A DNA stretch of 64,000 nt from Rhodoflexus caldus (GTDB lineage: Bacteria > Bacteroidota > Bacteroidia > Cytophagales > Thermoflexibacteraceae): the NCBI RefSeq assembly GCF_021206925.1, contig NZ_JAJPRF010000008.1:1-64000 (forward strand). The letters run 5' to 3'. Shown in pieces: positions 23,803-32,540 of the stretch; the first letter of the stretch is position 1; each line of letters begins with the position of its first letter. Below the pieces are notes generated by a model, which saw nothing but the letters and a program-made list of their open reading frames with translations, was not told the DNA's origin and ran no database searches. A program made the translations under genes and the position numbers.

Positions 23803-24729
23803 TTAGCGTGTAGGGCCGTTATCTACCTTGGTTTCCAGCGTGTTTTGCAATGATTGCGGCAAACTTGCAAAGAAGTTCAACCCCGTAGCCTGCTCAATGG
23901 CACGCACACTTACTCGATAGTCGCCCCATGGTTTTTCCTCAACGGACTGCGTATTGGGCGTATCAACGGCAATGATGCGTGTATTGGCATTGATGCGGGT
24001 GATATCGTTAGTGCCAACGGGCAGTACGACAATCACTTTCCAAATTCTTGAAGGAACGGTAATTTGACCATTGGCAATATTGGTGGTCGTACCGTTGCTG
24101 CCTGTGCCTCCTCTACCGTAAACGCCGGAGTAAATGTACATTTCATTGCCTTCATCTGCCAAACGACGACAGTATTCTTCCAGCAAACGCCAAGTTTCTT
24201 GGTTGTTTTTAGGTGCCTGAGGGACGATATTGGTCATCAGGAAAGTGGCGGAATTATCTTCTTCGCTGCCATCGCGGTCATCGGAAGGGCACATGTGGCC
24301 GCGGTCAAAACCGGAGCCCGTATAGTGGTTGGTGGTTGCACGAAACCACGATGCAGGCAAAGAAGGGTCAAAGCGGAAGTTGTTTTGTCGTCGGGCAGTG
24401 CCGCGCCATGCTTTGCTTAAATGCCATGCTACCCAGTTAGCGGTGCCGCGCGAGCGATTATAAGAAACAACAAATTGCGGATGTTCTATCAAAAAGTTGT
24501 CGTAATTGCGCTCATCCTTTGTTGCATTGCTTGGATTCCCCAACGCCAAGTGCGGGTCGCGGGTAGGTTGTGAAGCATCGGTTGTGTTTCCTCCGGGTGC
24601 AGGTTGCGTAGCAGGGGGCTTGGTAGTTGTTTGATTAGGCTCGGGGGATGAAACTTCCACTCCCTTACATTTGCCTAAAATCACAAACAAGGCAACAATA
24701 ATGACGGCTATAACGCTTTTCGTTTGCAT
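23803..24729 (-). CDS. Secreted DNA/RNA non-specific endonuclease (NucA/NucB-type beta-beta-alpha metal)
   Basis: A 308-residue nuclease. N-terminal hydrophobic signal or anchor (about 5-19), a Thr/Pro/Gln-rich linker (28-57), then the nuclease domain. The catalytic motif DRGHM is at 142-146, with His145 as general base, and the metal-ligand region TNIVPQAPKNNQETW at 166-180. Such enzymes cut DNA and RNA outside the cytoplasm for nutrient salvage, biofilm remodelling or competition. No immunity protein is beside it, consistent with export. A promoter lies at 24750-24780. Confidence 0.92.
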   Translation of the reverse strand: MQTKSVIAVIIVALFVILGKCKGVEVSSPEPNQTTTKPPATQPAPGGNTTDASQPTRDPHLALGNPSNATKDERNYDNFLIEHPQFVVSYNRSRGTANWVAWHLSKAWRGTARRQNNFRFDPSLPASWFRATTNHYTGSGFDRGHMCPSDDRDGSEEDNSATFLMTNIVPQAPKNNQETWRLLEEYCRRLADEGNEMYIYSGVYGRGGTGSNGTTTNIANGQITVPSRIWKVIVVLPVGTNDITRINANTRIIAVDTPNTQSVEEKPWGDYRVSVRAIEQATGLNFFASLPQSLQNTLETKVDNGPTR

Positions 24730-24749
24730 GATTCACATTTGTTTTCATG

Positions 24750-24780
24750 CAAAACTAAGGAAGATGTCGGAAAAAATCAA
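24750..24780 (-). promoter_or_regulatory. Promoter of the nuclease gene
   Basis: Minus strand TTG (24778-24780), 20 nt, TAGTTTTG (24750-24757), 21 nt before the ATG. It lies between the nuclease and tRNA-Cys genes. Confidence 0.6.
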
Positions 24781-24808
24781 TTATTATTTACTTTTGCAGA
24801 AGAAAAGG

Positions 24809-24879
24809 AGGTCACGAGCGGATTCGAACCGCTGTAAAAGGTTTTGCAGACCTCTGCCTAGCCACTCGGCCACGTGACC
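24809..24879 (-). tRNA. tRNA-Cys (GCA)
   Basis: 71 nt. Acceptor stem GGTCACG/CGTGACC with discriminator T (U73, as expected for tRNA-Cys), D arm GGCCGAGTGGCTAGGC, anticodon loop CTGCAAA giving anticodon GCA, and T arm GCGGTTCGAATCCGC. CCA is not encoded. A promoter lies immediately upstream. Confidence 0.95.
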
Positions 24880-24896
24880 TTTCGTTTAAGGTGGTG

Positions 24897-24927
24897 CAAA
24901 GGTATAACAACATTTTTTATCAAACAA
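24897..24927 (-). promoter_or_regulatory. Promoter of tRNA-Cys
   Basis: Minus strand TTG (24925-24927), 20 nt, TACCTTTG (24897-24904), with the tRNA starting 18 nt downstream. It overlaps the 5' end region of the divergent pcm gene. Confidence 0.6.
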
Positions 24928-24929
24928 GT

Positions 24930-25583
24930 ATGCAAGATACTTTCAAACATATTGGCCTGCGGATGGCGTTGGTAGAGCAGCTGCGCAAAAAAGGCATCAG
25001 TGATGAAAGGGTGCTGGCTGCCATTGGTGCGGTACCGCGCCACTTTTTTCTGGACAGCGCCTTTGCCGAACATGCCTATCAAGACAAAGCCTTTGCTATA
25101 GGTGAAGGGCAAACCATCTCACAGCCCTACACAGTGGCTTTTCAAACGCAGCTGCTTCAAATTCAGCCCGGCGACAAGGTGTTGGAAATCGGCACGGGTT
25201 CAGGTTATCAGGCAGCTATTCTCTGCTATTTGGGTGCTAAAGTTTTCAGCGTTGAGTGTAAACGCAAACTTTTTTTACAGGCCAAAAAGGTATTGTCGCA
25301 CCTGCACATGAAACCTACCATCCTTTTTGGCGATGGCAGCGTGGGCTTGCCTTCACAAGCGCCTTTTCAGGCCATTCTTGTAACAGCGGCTGCTCCGGCA
25401 GTACCTCAGGCACTCATTGATCAGTTAGACGAAGGCGGCCGATTAGTGATTCCGGTAGGCAATTTGGAACAGCAACAGATGTTGCGCATCACCAAAAAAA
25501 ACGGACAACCCATTACCGAAACCTTTGACATGTTTGCCTTTGTGCCACTGACAGGAAAATTTGGCTGGAATAGCACCAAATAA
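24930..25583 (+). CDS. pcm: Protein-L-isoaspartate O-methyltransferase
   Basis: Repairs isoaspartyl residues in aged proteins by SAM-dependent methylation. The ATG at 24930 gives 217 residues, normal for PCMT. A GTG at 24891 would lengthen it into the tRNA promoter and is less likely. Motifs: VPRHFFLDSAFAEHAYQDKAFAIGEGQTISQPYTVAF (about 35-72, substrate site), SAM-binding VLEIGTGSGYQAA (about 84-96) and the post-strand-4 segment ILVTAAAPAVPQALIDQL. Cytoplasmic; no operon partner is obvious. Confidence 0.94.
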   Translation: MQDTFKHIGLRMALVEQLRKKGISDERVLAAIGAVPRHFFLDSAFAEHAYQDKAFAIGEGQTISQPYTVAFQTQLLQIQPGDKVLEIGTGSGYQAAILCYLGAKVFSVECKRKLFLQAKKVLSHLHMKPTILFGDGSVGLPSQAPFQAILVTAAAPAVPQALIDQLDEGGRLVIPVGNLEQQQMLRITKKNGQPITETFDMFAFVPLTGKFGWNSTK

Positions 25584-25698
25584 CGGCTGTAAGCGTTATT
25601 AGTAAGGAAGCAATAAGAGTTTTTAGCGCGAGTGACTTATGTCATCTTTTTTAACGCTTCCGAGTGTAATTTTGCACCACAGAACCCGTGAGAACAAA

Positions 25699-26970
25699 AT
25701 GTTTGAGAACTTTAAAGCCGTAATACTCACTTACAAAACAGCGCCCATTGAAGTACGTGAAAAAGTATCCTTAGACGAGCAGCAAGCCCGCAGGCTGTTG
25801 CAACGCCTCAAAGATGCTTTAGGCTTATCCGAGGCGCTGGCGGTTTCTACATGTAATCGTACAGAAGTTTATTACAGCGCCGACCGGTCTATGGGCAAAG
25901 AAATTATCGCACAACTTTGTCTGGAAAAAAATCAACTGCCGGTTCATGAAATTTTACCCTACTTCCACATTGAAGATACGCATGAAGCAGCCGTTGAGCA
26001 TCTGTTCCGCGTAGGTATCGGGCTTGAATCGCAGGTGGTCGGCGATTTGCAAATCAGCCACCAGATGAAACTTGCCTATCAGTGGTCGGCAGATGAAGGC
26101 ATGGCAGGGCCGTTTTTGCACCGCCTGATGCACACCATTTTCTTTACCAACAAGCGCGTATTTCAGGAGACAGCCTTCCGCGACGGGGCAGCGTCGGTAT
26201 CCTATGCTGCTGTTGAAATGATGGAAAAACTGACAGTTTCCAACAACGCGCCCACCGTTTTGGTCATTGGCTTAGGTGAAATAGGTGCAGACGTTGTGCG
26301 CAACCTGAAAGACTCCCGATTTGCCAAAGTATGGTTGGCCAACCGCACACGCGCCAAAGCGGAAGCAATTGCACAAGATTCTGATTTTGAGGTGATTGAC
26401 TTTGCTGATTGGGAACGCTATATGGAGCAGGCAGACGTAGTTGTCAGTTCGGTAGCTAAAGAAACACCGCTGATTGAGGCTGCGCAGGTTGCCCGCTATT
26501 ATCAAACAGGCAAATTCCGCTACTTCTTTGACCTTTCCGTGCCGCGCAGCATTGCCCCCGAAGTGGAGCAAATGCCGGGTTGTATTGTTTACAACGTGGA
26601 CGACATTAACAACCATGCCAATGAGGCTTTGCAACGCCGATTGGCAGCTATCCCCGACGTGGAACGCATCATCGGCGAAGCCATGAGCGACTTTGGCAAC
26701 TGGACAAAAGAAATGGTTGTTTCGCCGGTTATCAACAAACTCAAAAACATGCTCGAGCAAATCCGCAAGGAGGAAATAGCCCGCTACATGAAACACCTAA
26801 ACGCCGAAGAAGCCGAACGAATTGAGCAAATTACCAAAAACATGATGCAAAAAGTCATCAAAATGCCTGTTTTGCAACTCAAAGCAGCTTGCAAACGCGG
26901 CGAAGCCGAAACGCTGGCAGACGTGCTGAACGATTTGTTCAATTTGGAGAAAGTAACAATAGAAAATTAA
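25699..26970 (+). CDS. hemA: Glutamyl-tRNA reductase
   Basis: Reduces glutamyl-tRNA to glutamate-1-semialdehyde, the first committed step of C5-pathway haem synthesis. The ATG at 25699 (MFENFKAVILTYKTAPIEVREK) gives 423 residues; the longer frame from 25639 adds non-family sequence. Catalytic Cys52 lies in STCNRTEVYY, the substrate His in the segment after it, and the NADPH motif VIGLGEIGADVVRNL begins near 192. The C-terminal dimerisation helix ends in ADVLNDLFNLEK. A TAATTTTG box (25667-25674) is the likely -7 element. hemL and hemC are not adjacent. Confidence 0.95.
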   Translation: MFENFKAVILTYKTAPIEVREKVSLDEQQARRLLQRLKDALGLSEALAVSTCNRTEVYYSADRSMGKEIIAQLCLEKNQLPVHEILPYFHIEDTHEAAVEHLFRVGIGLESQVVGDLQISHQMKLAYQWSADEGMAGPFLHRLMHTIFFTNKRVFQETAFRDGAASVSYAAVEMMEKLTVSNNAPTVLVIGLGEIGADVVRNLKDSRFAKVWLANRTRAKAEAIAQDSDFEVIDFADWERYMEQADVVVSSVAKETPLIEAAQVARYYQTGKFRYFFDLSVPRSIAPEVEQMPGCIVYNVDDINNHANEALQRRLAAIPDVERIIGEAMSDFGNWTKEMVVSPVINKLKNMLEQIRKEEIARYMKHLNAEEAERIEQITKNMMQKVIKMPVLQLKAACKRGEAETLADVLNDLFNLEKVTIEN

Positions 26971-27321
26971 TCAGGAGCGGCGAAACCAATCGCCGCTTTT
27001 GATTTCCGGCAGGTTGCGTGGCGCATTTCTTCCGCTGATATAGAGCCATGCACCAATGCGGTCGTCAAATATCCGCTCATATAAGCCCACATCCGTTCCT
27101 TCCAACTTATCTAAGCGTTGCAAGGTATCGGCTGAAATTTTATAAATTTCGCCCCAAATGATGCGATTGGCATCGGCACAAGGTTGTACAAAAGGGTATA
27201 AACCGAAGTCATACATGATGTAGCCGCCAAGTTGCACATTTTGTTCCGTGCAAACGGAATCGCGCAGCAAATGATGGTTACTGCCTCCTGAGCGAAGTGT
27301 TCCGTAAACAAAAATTCTCAT
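26971..27321 (-). CDS. Gamma-glutamylcyclotransferase-like (GGCT/AIG2) protein
   Basis: The ATG at 27321 gives 116 residues starting MRIFVYGTLRSGGSNHHLL, the GGCT substrate-binding signature. An upstream extension of the frame reads through the divergent gene and is rejected. Other family parts: IIWGEIYKISADTLQRLDKLEG and the C-terminal AWLYIS strand. The family acts on gamma-glutamyl amines or peptides, but many bacterial members are uncharacterised. Its stop directly abuts the hemA stop (convergent, no gap). Confidence 0.88.
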   Translation of the reverse strand: MRIFVYGTLRSGGSNHHLLRDSVCTEQNVQLGGYIMYDFGLYPFVQPCADANRIIWGEIYKISADTLQRLDKLEGTDVGLYERIFDDRIGAWLYISGRNAPRNLPEIKSGDWFRRS

Positions 27322-27339
27322 AAACTTATTTGCCGTTAG

Positions 27340-28035
27340 ATGAACCGTAAATTTTTTATACCGTTGATATTCGTTTTGGGTACATTGGCCTGTAATTCGC
27401 CACAGCAACAGCAGGAGCAAACTATGCAAAATGTTGCCGACACTGTCCGCGCACAAACATCGGCTGCAACAGATACCCGCAAAGTAATTTTATTTTTCGG
27501 CAATAGCCTGACGGCAGGTTTCGGGCTGGAAATAGAGCAGGCGTTCCCCGCACTGATTCAGCGCCGAATAGATTCGCTGGGGCTGCCCTACCGCTGCATC
27601 AATGCAGGCTTGAGCGGCGAAACCACCGCCAGCGGTAATACGCGCATAGACTGGATGCTGGAGCAACCCATTGATATTCTGGTAATTGAACTGGGCGGCA
27701 ACGACGGCCTGCGTGGCATCAGCCCCGAAGAGACCCGCAAAAACCTGCAATCCATTATCAGCAAAGCCAAAGCGAAATATCCTGCCATTAAAATTATTTT
27801 GGCCGGTATGGAAGTCCCGCCCAATATGGGGCCGGACTATGCGGCAGCTTTCCGCAAAATTTATCCCGAACTTGCCAAATCCAATAAGGTGGAGTTGATT
27901 CCTTTTCTGTTGGACAAAGTAGGCGGCGAACCTTCGCTCAACCTGCCCGACGGCATCCACCCGACAGCCGAAGGCCATCTGATTGTAACCGAAACGGTTT
28001 GGAAAACCTTGCAACCCGTGTTGGAAAAGCCCTGA
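27340..28035 (+). CDS. GDSL-family esterase/lipase lipoprotein (TesA-like)
   Basis: A 231-residue SGNH hydrolase. Lipobox LGTLAC (Cys18) predicts a membrane-anchored lipoprotein. SGNH blocks: FFGNSLTAGFG (catalytic Ser, about 51-61), NAGLSGETTASG (block II Gly), ELGGNDGLRG (block III Asn) and LPDGIHPTAEGH (catalytic Asp-His). TesA-like members hydrolyse aryl esters or thioesters in the periplasm. Divergent from the GGCT gene (18-nt gap) and convergent with the Rof gene with no gap. Confidence 0.93.
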   Translation: MNRKFFIPLIFVLGTLACNSPQQQQEQTMQNVADTVRAQTSAATDTRKVILFFGNSLTAGFGLEIEQAFPALIQRRIDSLGLPYRCINAGLSGETTASGNTRIDWMLEQPIDILVIELGGNDGLRGISPEETRKNLQSIISKAKAKYPAIKIILAGMEVPPNMGPDYAAAFRKIYPELAKSNKVELIPFLLDKVGGEPSLNLPDGIHPTAEGHLIVTETVWKTLQPVLEKP

Positions 28036-28305
28036 TTAGCAATCGCAACTTGTATCGCGATAAGATGCGTAGATGGGTGAAAAGGTATCGTCAATGCTGA
28101 TAATATTATCCAAGCGCACCGTTTCACCGCTTGCAAGTGCAATAAATTCTTCTTTGTTGCGTGTAAAAACATCGGTTATGACTGCATTCACCGTCATAAA
28201 CTCGCGCAACTCGGTGTAGTATCGGATGCGACAGTACGCCTTGCGGGAGGCTTGTTCGGTGATAAAGTCATAGAATGAGCAGGCAACGGGCTGATAGTCG
28301 GACAT
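28036..28305 (-). CDS. rof: Rof-like Rho-binding antiterminator
   Basis: An 89-residue protein resembling Rof (YaeO): the N-terminal DYQPVACSFYDFI, a central beta-barrel of strands, and the loop GETVRLDNIISIDD corresponding to the Rho-contacting Sm-like fold region. Rof binds Rho and inhibits transcription termination in Enterobacteria. The C-terminal extension SPIYASYRDTSCDC is not in the E. coli protein. Function is inferred from sequence pattern; a general Sm-like protein is the alternative. Confidence 0.68.
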   Translation of the reverse strand: MSDYQPVACSFYDFITEQASRKAYCRIRYYTELREFMTVNAVITDVFTRNKEEFIALASGETVRLDNIISIDDTFSPIYASYRDTSCDC

Positions 28306-28319
28306 TTGGCGCGGGTTTG

Positions 28320-28350
28320 TTTATTTCCACTAAATTACTGCTTAATTTTG
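28320..28350 (+). promoter_or_regulatory. Promoter of the oligopeptide ABC ATPase gene
   Basis: TTTA (28320-28323), 19 nt, TAATTTTG (28343-28350), 38 nt before the ATG. Confidence 0.55.
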
Positions 28351-28388
28351 AAAGCCTTTTTGCGCCGGCTCTGATTTAATACCCTCAT

Positions 28389-30212
28389 ATGGCTACCGAC
28401 AAAGAAGAAACACCACTGCTATCTGTTGAAGACCTGAAAGTTTGTTTTGAAACCAAGCACGGGCAGGTTACTGCCGTTGAAAACATCAGTTTTCAGGTCA
28501 AAAAGCGTGAGACCATTGGTATTGTCGGCGAATCAGGTTCGGGGAAGTCCGTTACGGCGCTGGCTACGATGCGGCTCATACCGCCGCCCGGGCGTATAGA
28601 ACAGGGGAAAATCTTGTTCAATTCGCCTTCGCTCGGGCGCGTAGATATCACCAGACTTAGCCGCGAAGAGATGCGGATGCTTCGCGGCGGCGAAATTGCG
28701 ATGATTTTTCAGGAGCCGATGACCTCCCTCAACCCCGTTTTTTCTTGTGGAAATCAGGTGATGGAGGCGCTGCTGCTGCACAATCCTGAACTTTCGTTTA
28801 GCGAAGCACGGAAGCGGACGCTTGAAATGTTTGACAAAGTCAAACTGCCGCATCCTGAAAATATTTTCCGGGCATATCCGCACGAAATTTCCGGTGGGCA
28901 GAAACAGCGCGTGATGATTGCAATGGCGCTTTCATGCAACCCTTCGCTGCTGATTGCCGATGAGCCGACAACCGCACTGGATGTAACGGTGCAGCATCGT
29001 ATTCTGGAACTTTTTCAGGAACTGCGCGACCAAATAGACACGTCCATTCTTTTTGTCAGCCACGATTTGGGGGTTATTGGCGAAGTTGCCGACCGCCTGT
29101 TAGTGATGTACAACGGCAAAATTGTAGAGCAAGGCGCTACGTGGGATATATTTTCATCGCCGCAACATCCTTACACGAAAGGTCTGCTTGCCTGCCGCCC
29201 CCGTTTGGATATCAAACTGAAAGTACTGCCTGTTATCTCCGACTTTATGGACACGGATGCTAACGGAAATGTTACTGACCGTCAGGAAAACAAGTTTAAG
29301 TCGGTAGGTCAGGCGCTCTTGCTGAACTTTCAGAGCAAAGACGAAATCATCGCGCGTCAGGAAGCCTTACTTGCACAAGAACCGCTTATTAAAGTGCGCA
29401 ATTTGCAAGTGCATTTTCCTTTGGAAAAAAATTGGTTGGGCAAAGTAACTCGCGTGCAAAAAGCCGTTGATGGGGTAAGTTTTGAAATCTATCCGGGCGA
29501 AACTTTGGGCTTGGTGGGTGCCAGCGGTTGCGGCAAAACAACACTGGGACGTGCCATTCTTAATTTGGTTGAGCACGTATCGGGGGAGGTTTACTACAAG
29601 CACCGCAATATTCTCAAAATGCCTAAGCGCGAATTGCAGGAATTGCGCCGCGAAATTCAGATTATTTTCCAAGACCCCTATTCCTCGTTGAATCCGCGAA
29701 TGACCATCGGTGAGGCCATTATGGAGCCTATGCGCTTCCACAATTTGCACGAGAACGACAAGAAGCGCAAAGAAGTTGCCATTGACCTGTTGGAAACGGT
29801 TAATTTGAGTAGCGTACACTTTAACCGATTCCCGCATGAGTTTTCGGGCGGGCAGCGCCAGCGCATTTCCATTGCCCGCACATTGGCGCTGCAACCCAGA
29901 TTTATTATTTGCGACGAGTCGGTATCGGCACTTGATGTATCGGTTCAGGCGCAGGTGCTCAATCTGCTCAACCAGTTGAAAGACAAGTTTAAGCTAACCT
30001 ACATCTTCATTTCCCACGATTTGTCGGTTGTGAAATTTATTTCTGACCGCATTTTGGTAATGAAGGAAGGAAAACTCGTGGAGTGCGGTTTTGCTGAAGA
30101 TATTTACGAACACCCTAAAAACGATTACACGCGCAAACTCATTCAATCCATTCCGAAAGGAACGTTGGAAGATGTTCGCCGTGCGATGTTGCGCCGCAAG
30201 ATGCGGAAGTAA
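28389..30212 (+). CDS. Fused DppD-DppF-type ABC transporter ATPase
   Basis: A 607-residue protein with two ATPase domains, like GsiA/YejF of peptide importers. First: Walker A GESGSGKS (about 48-55), signature SGGQK, Walker B LLIADEPTTALD. Second (from about 332): Walker A GASGCGKT, signature SGGQRQ, Walker B FIICDESVSALD. Each half has the oligopeptide/dipeptide C-terminal segment (QHPYTKGLLACRP; HPKNDYTRKLIQSIPK). It energises import of peptides or nickel through separate permeases, which are not adjacent. Confidence 0.94.
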   Translation: MATDKEETPLLSVEDLKVCFETKHGQVTAVENISFQVKKRETIGIVGESGSGKSVTALATMRLIPPPGRIEQGKILFNSPSLGRVDITRLSREEMRMLRGGEIAMIFQEPMTSLNPVFSCGNQVMEALLLHNPELSFSEARKRTLEMFDKVKLPHPENIFRAYPHEISGGQKQRVMIAMALSCNPSLLIADEPTTALDVTVQHRILELFQELRDQIDTSILFVSHDLGVIGEVADRLLVMYNGKIVEQGATWDIFSSPQHPYTKGLLACRPRLDIKLKVLPVISDFMDTDANGNVTDRQENKFKSVGQALLLNFQSKDEIIARQEALLAQEPLIKVRNLQVHFPLEKNWLGKVTRVQKAVDGVSFEIYPGETLGLVGASGCGKTTLGRAILNLVEHVSGEVYYKHRNILKMPKRELQELRREIQIIFQDPYSSLNPRMTIGEAIMEPMRFHNLHENDKKRKEVAIDLLETVNLSSVHFNRFPHEFSGGQRQRISIARTLALQPRFIICDESVSALDVSVQAQVLNLLNQLKDKFKLTYIFISHDLSVVKFISDRILVMKEGKLVECGFAEDIYEHPKNDYTRKLIQSIPKGTLEDVRRAMLRRKMRK

Positions 30213-30221
30213 GAACGGCAG

Positions 30222-31769
30222 TTATATTTTTTCAATTAACCATTCGGCTACCTCTTTGGTTTGCCCCGAAAAATTGATGCCAACCAAATAAATTTCTCTG
30301 TGCGCGCCTTCATATGCTTTATAATAAGCCCGCTCTTTGATTTGCCTCAACGCATTTGCTGCGCTGTCATTCAGTTTAAATTCAAAAATGTAAATGCGGT
30401 TGTCGTGCTCCATAACCGCATCTATACGCCCTGCGGAAACGCTAACCTCCGACTTGATATGGAAGCCGCAAAGCTGAAAGGCAAGAAAAATGACTGCATG
30501 AAAATATTTTTCCTGATGTTGGTCAAATATCTGATAAGGAATGGATGCAAAAAGGGTGTTGATGGCTTGTATTAGTTGTGGCATATCGTGGCTGCGCACT
30601 GCTCGGATGATGTTACGTGCCCACACACTACTTTCCGCGCTGTTTGCAAAAGCCACCATAATGTACTCCAATAGTGCCTGCCTTACTTCTTTGTTCGGAT
30701 AGTCCAACAAGTAAATTCCCAGTTCATCGCATTCCGCTATTGTTAAGTATCCTGTCTGGAAAAGCAGTGTGTAGAGGTTAATATTATCAATGTCAAAATT
30801 TTCAATCATCAATGGCGAAACCGCCTTACGCGAAATATCATAAATCATTTGCTTTTTCAGCCATTCCACCAAAAACTTGGGTGTACCGCTGTCAAACCAA
30901 AAATTCATGAATTTTTGCTCCCCGAAAAACCGGAGGATAGAGTACGGATTATACAACTTTTCTACACCATTCCACGAAAAGCCATTGTACCATTCCTTAA
31001 CTCGTTCGGCAAGTTCTGAGGCCGAAATATTATGTTTTAGGGCTGTTATGTCAAGGTAGGGTTTAAAATAATCTTCCAACTCTTGCTGTGTGTAGCCCAG
31101 CATGTTATGGAAATAATCGGAATAACTCAAATCTGTCAGATTGTTTAAATCCGAAAACAGGGAAACTTTGGAGAATCGGGCAATTCCTGTCATGAAAAAC
31201 AAGCGGATATACTGCGAACTGCCTTTTACGACACTGTAAAACTCACGCATGATATCGCGATGCTCATGCGCGCGCTCATTTTTACCCACTTCCAATACAT
31301 CGGTTATGGGTTTGTCATATTCGTCTATCAGAATTACTGCTTGTTTGCCCGTTTGCTTATACAGGTTTTCCATCAGCTCCTTAAACTTACTGCCAATCGT
31401 AGCCGCTTTAAAGGCGGTACTATAAGCTGCCGCAATTTCGTCTAACCGGTCGCTCAAAGCAGTACGCAAGCCTTTACCTTTGAAATCTAAGTTGCTGAAA
31501 TCCAAGTGAATAATGGGGTGTGCATCCCAACTTATTTTGTCATAGATATACAACCCCTCGAATAGCTCTTTTTTACCTTCAAAAATGCATTTGAGCGTGC
31601 TCACCAACAGCGACTTGCCAAATCGGCGCGGACGGGCAAGAAAAAAAAACACACTCCCGTGGTGCAGCATATTGTAGATATAATTGGTTTTATCCACATA
31701 TAAGCGATTGGTTCGGCGCAATTCACTAAAATCTTGTTGGCCGATGGGGAGCAGTTGCAGACTGTGCAT
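30222..31769 (-). CDS. AAA-ATPase-like protein with PD-(D/E)XK nuclease-like tail
   Basis: The ATG at 31769 gives 515 residues; the TTG at 31799 is less likely. The N-terminal AAA-ATPase-like domain has LPIGQQDFSELRRTNRLYVDKT, Walker A RPRRFGKS (46-53) and Walker B VILIDEYDKP (about 142). The C-terminal PD-(D/E)XK-like domain holds GRIDAVMEHDNRIYIFEFKL (Asp, then Glu-x-Lys). This architecture is abundant and often multicopy in Bacteroidota, possibly a mobile or defence-associated family, but of unknown function. A TATCTTTG box (minus strand, 31787-31794) precedes it. Confidence 0.85.
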   Translation of the reverse strand: MHSLQLLPIGQQDFSELRRTNRLYVDKTNYIYNMLHHGSVFFFLARPRRFGKSLLVSTLKCIFEGKKELFEGLYIYDKISWDAHPIIHLDFSNLDFKGKGLRTALSDRLDEIAAAYSTAFKAATIGSKFKELMENLYKQTGKQAVILIDEYDKPITDVLEVGKNERAHEHRDIMREFYSVVKGSSQYIRLFFMTGIARFSKVSLFSDLNNLTDLSYSDYFHNMLGYTQQELEDYFKPYLDITALKHNISASELAERVKEWYNGFSWNGVEKLYNPYSILRFFGEQKFMNFWFDSGTPKFLVEWLKKQMIYDISRKAVSPLMIENFDIDNINLYTLLFQTGYLTIAECDELGIYLLDYPNKEVRQALLEYIMVAFANSAESSVWARNIIRAVRSHDMPQLIQAINTLFASIPYQIFDQHQEKYFHAVIFLAFQLCGFHIKSEVSVSAGRIDAVMEHDNRIYIFEFKLNDSAANALRQIKERAYYKAYEGAHREIYLVGINFSGQTKEVAEWLIEKI

Positions 31770-31823
31770 GGTTGAGTGTGTTTTTACAAAGATAGACAAA
31801 GGGGCTGTATAGCCGCATCTGAC

Positions 31824-32492
31824 CTAAAAAGTCGTCAGCGAGATGCCGAAGGTGAAAGGCGTAACAGGCGCACCGTCGGGGGCTTTGCCTGCGCGGAAGA
31901 GTTCTGAAAGCCCATAGTAGGCAAATACGTTGAATGAACTGTAGCCCATGCGCCCGTAGATGCCGTAACGGATGGGATTGAGGTAAAAGTCGTCTTTGTA
32001 TTTGCTCTTGTCGCCGTCTTCAAATTTTACTTTGGTGTGCGAGCTTACGCGAACGCCTATTTTACCGCCTGCGGCCACTCGGAAGGCTTTTCTGCCGCTT
32101 TTGGCAGTAAATCGGAACTCTATCGGAAGGTCGGCATAGTTGATTGCCACAAGAGTTTTGCGCACATCAAAGGAGGCAATGTTGCTCATAATGGCACTTT
32201 GAAAGCCACTTTCCAGCAGGACTTCCTTGCTGAACGCATATTTTTCCATACCTGCACCGGCGCCCAAATTGAACGAAAAATGGTTGCTGATGCGAATGTT
32301 TTTCATGTAATAGATATTGACCGTGCGAGAGTTCAGGGGAGTCAATTCCATTGAAACAGGTGCATCCTGCAAACCTGAAATGCCCAAATCCATTACCAAA
32401 TTGATGGGGGCATGTTTCAGCAAGCCTAATTGTGCCTGCGCGGCCACTGCCCAAACGGTAAACAGTAACCCTAAAAAAAGTTTCTTTGCCAC
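31824..32492 (-). CDS. Outer-membrane beta-barrel protein
   Basis: A 222-residue protein with a signal peptide (1-20, ending AQAQ). The strands alternate (FSFNLGAGAGMEKYAF, VAINYADLPIEFRF, AFRVAAGGKIGVRVSSHTKVKF) and the protein ends FTFGISLTTF with a terminal Phe. The pattern fits the PorT-like outer-membrane beta-barrel family. Basic residues cluster in predicted periplasmic or outer loops. Downstream of two related secreted proteins on the same strand; a functional link is possible but not shown. Confidence 0.75.
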   Translation of the reverse strand: MAKKLFLGLLFTVWAVAAQAQLGLLKHAPINLVMDLGISGLQDAPVSMELTPLNSRTVNIYYMKNIRISNHFSFNLGAGAGMEKYAFSKEVLLESGFQSAIMSNIASFDVRKTLVAINYADLPIEFRFTAKSGRKAFRVAAGGKIGVRVSSHTKVKFEDGDKSKYKDDFYLNPIRYGIYGRMGYSSFNVFAYYGLSELFRAGKAPDGAPVTPFTFGISLTTF

Positions 32493-32540
32493 GTGATTTG
32501 TTTGTTTTTTCGTTGCAACAACAAAAATAACATGCCAACT

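Noticed and set aside
24891-24929. GTG start for pcm
   Set aside because: The extra residues are not homologous and fall on the tRNA-Cys promoter.
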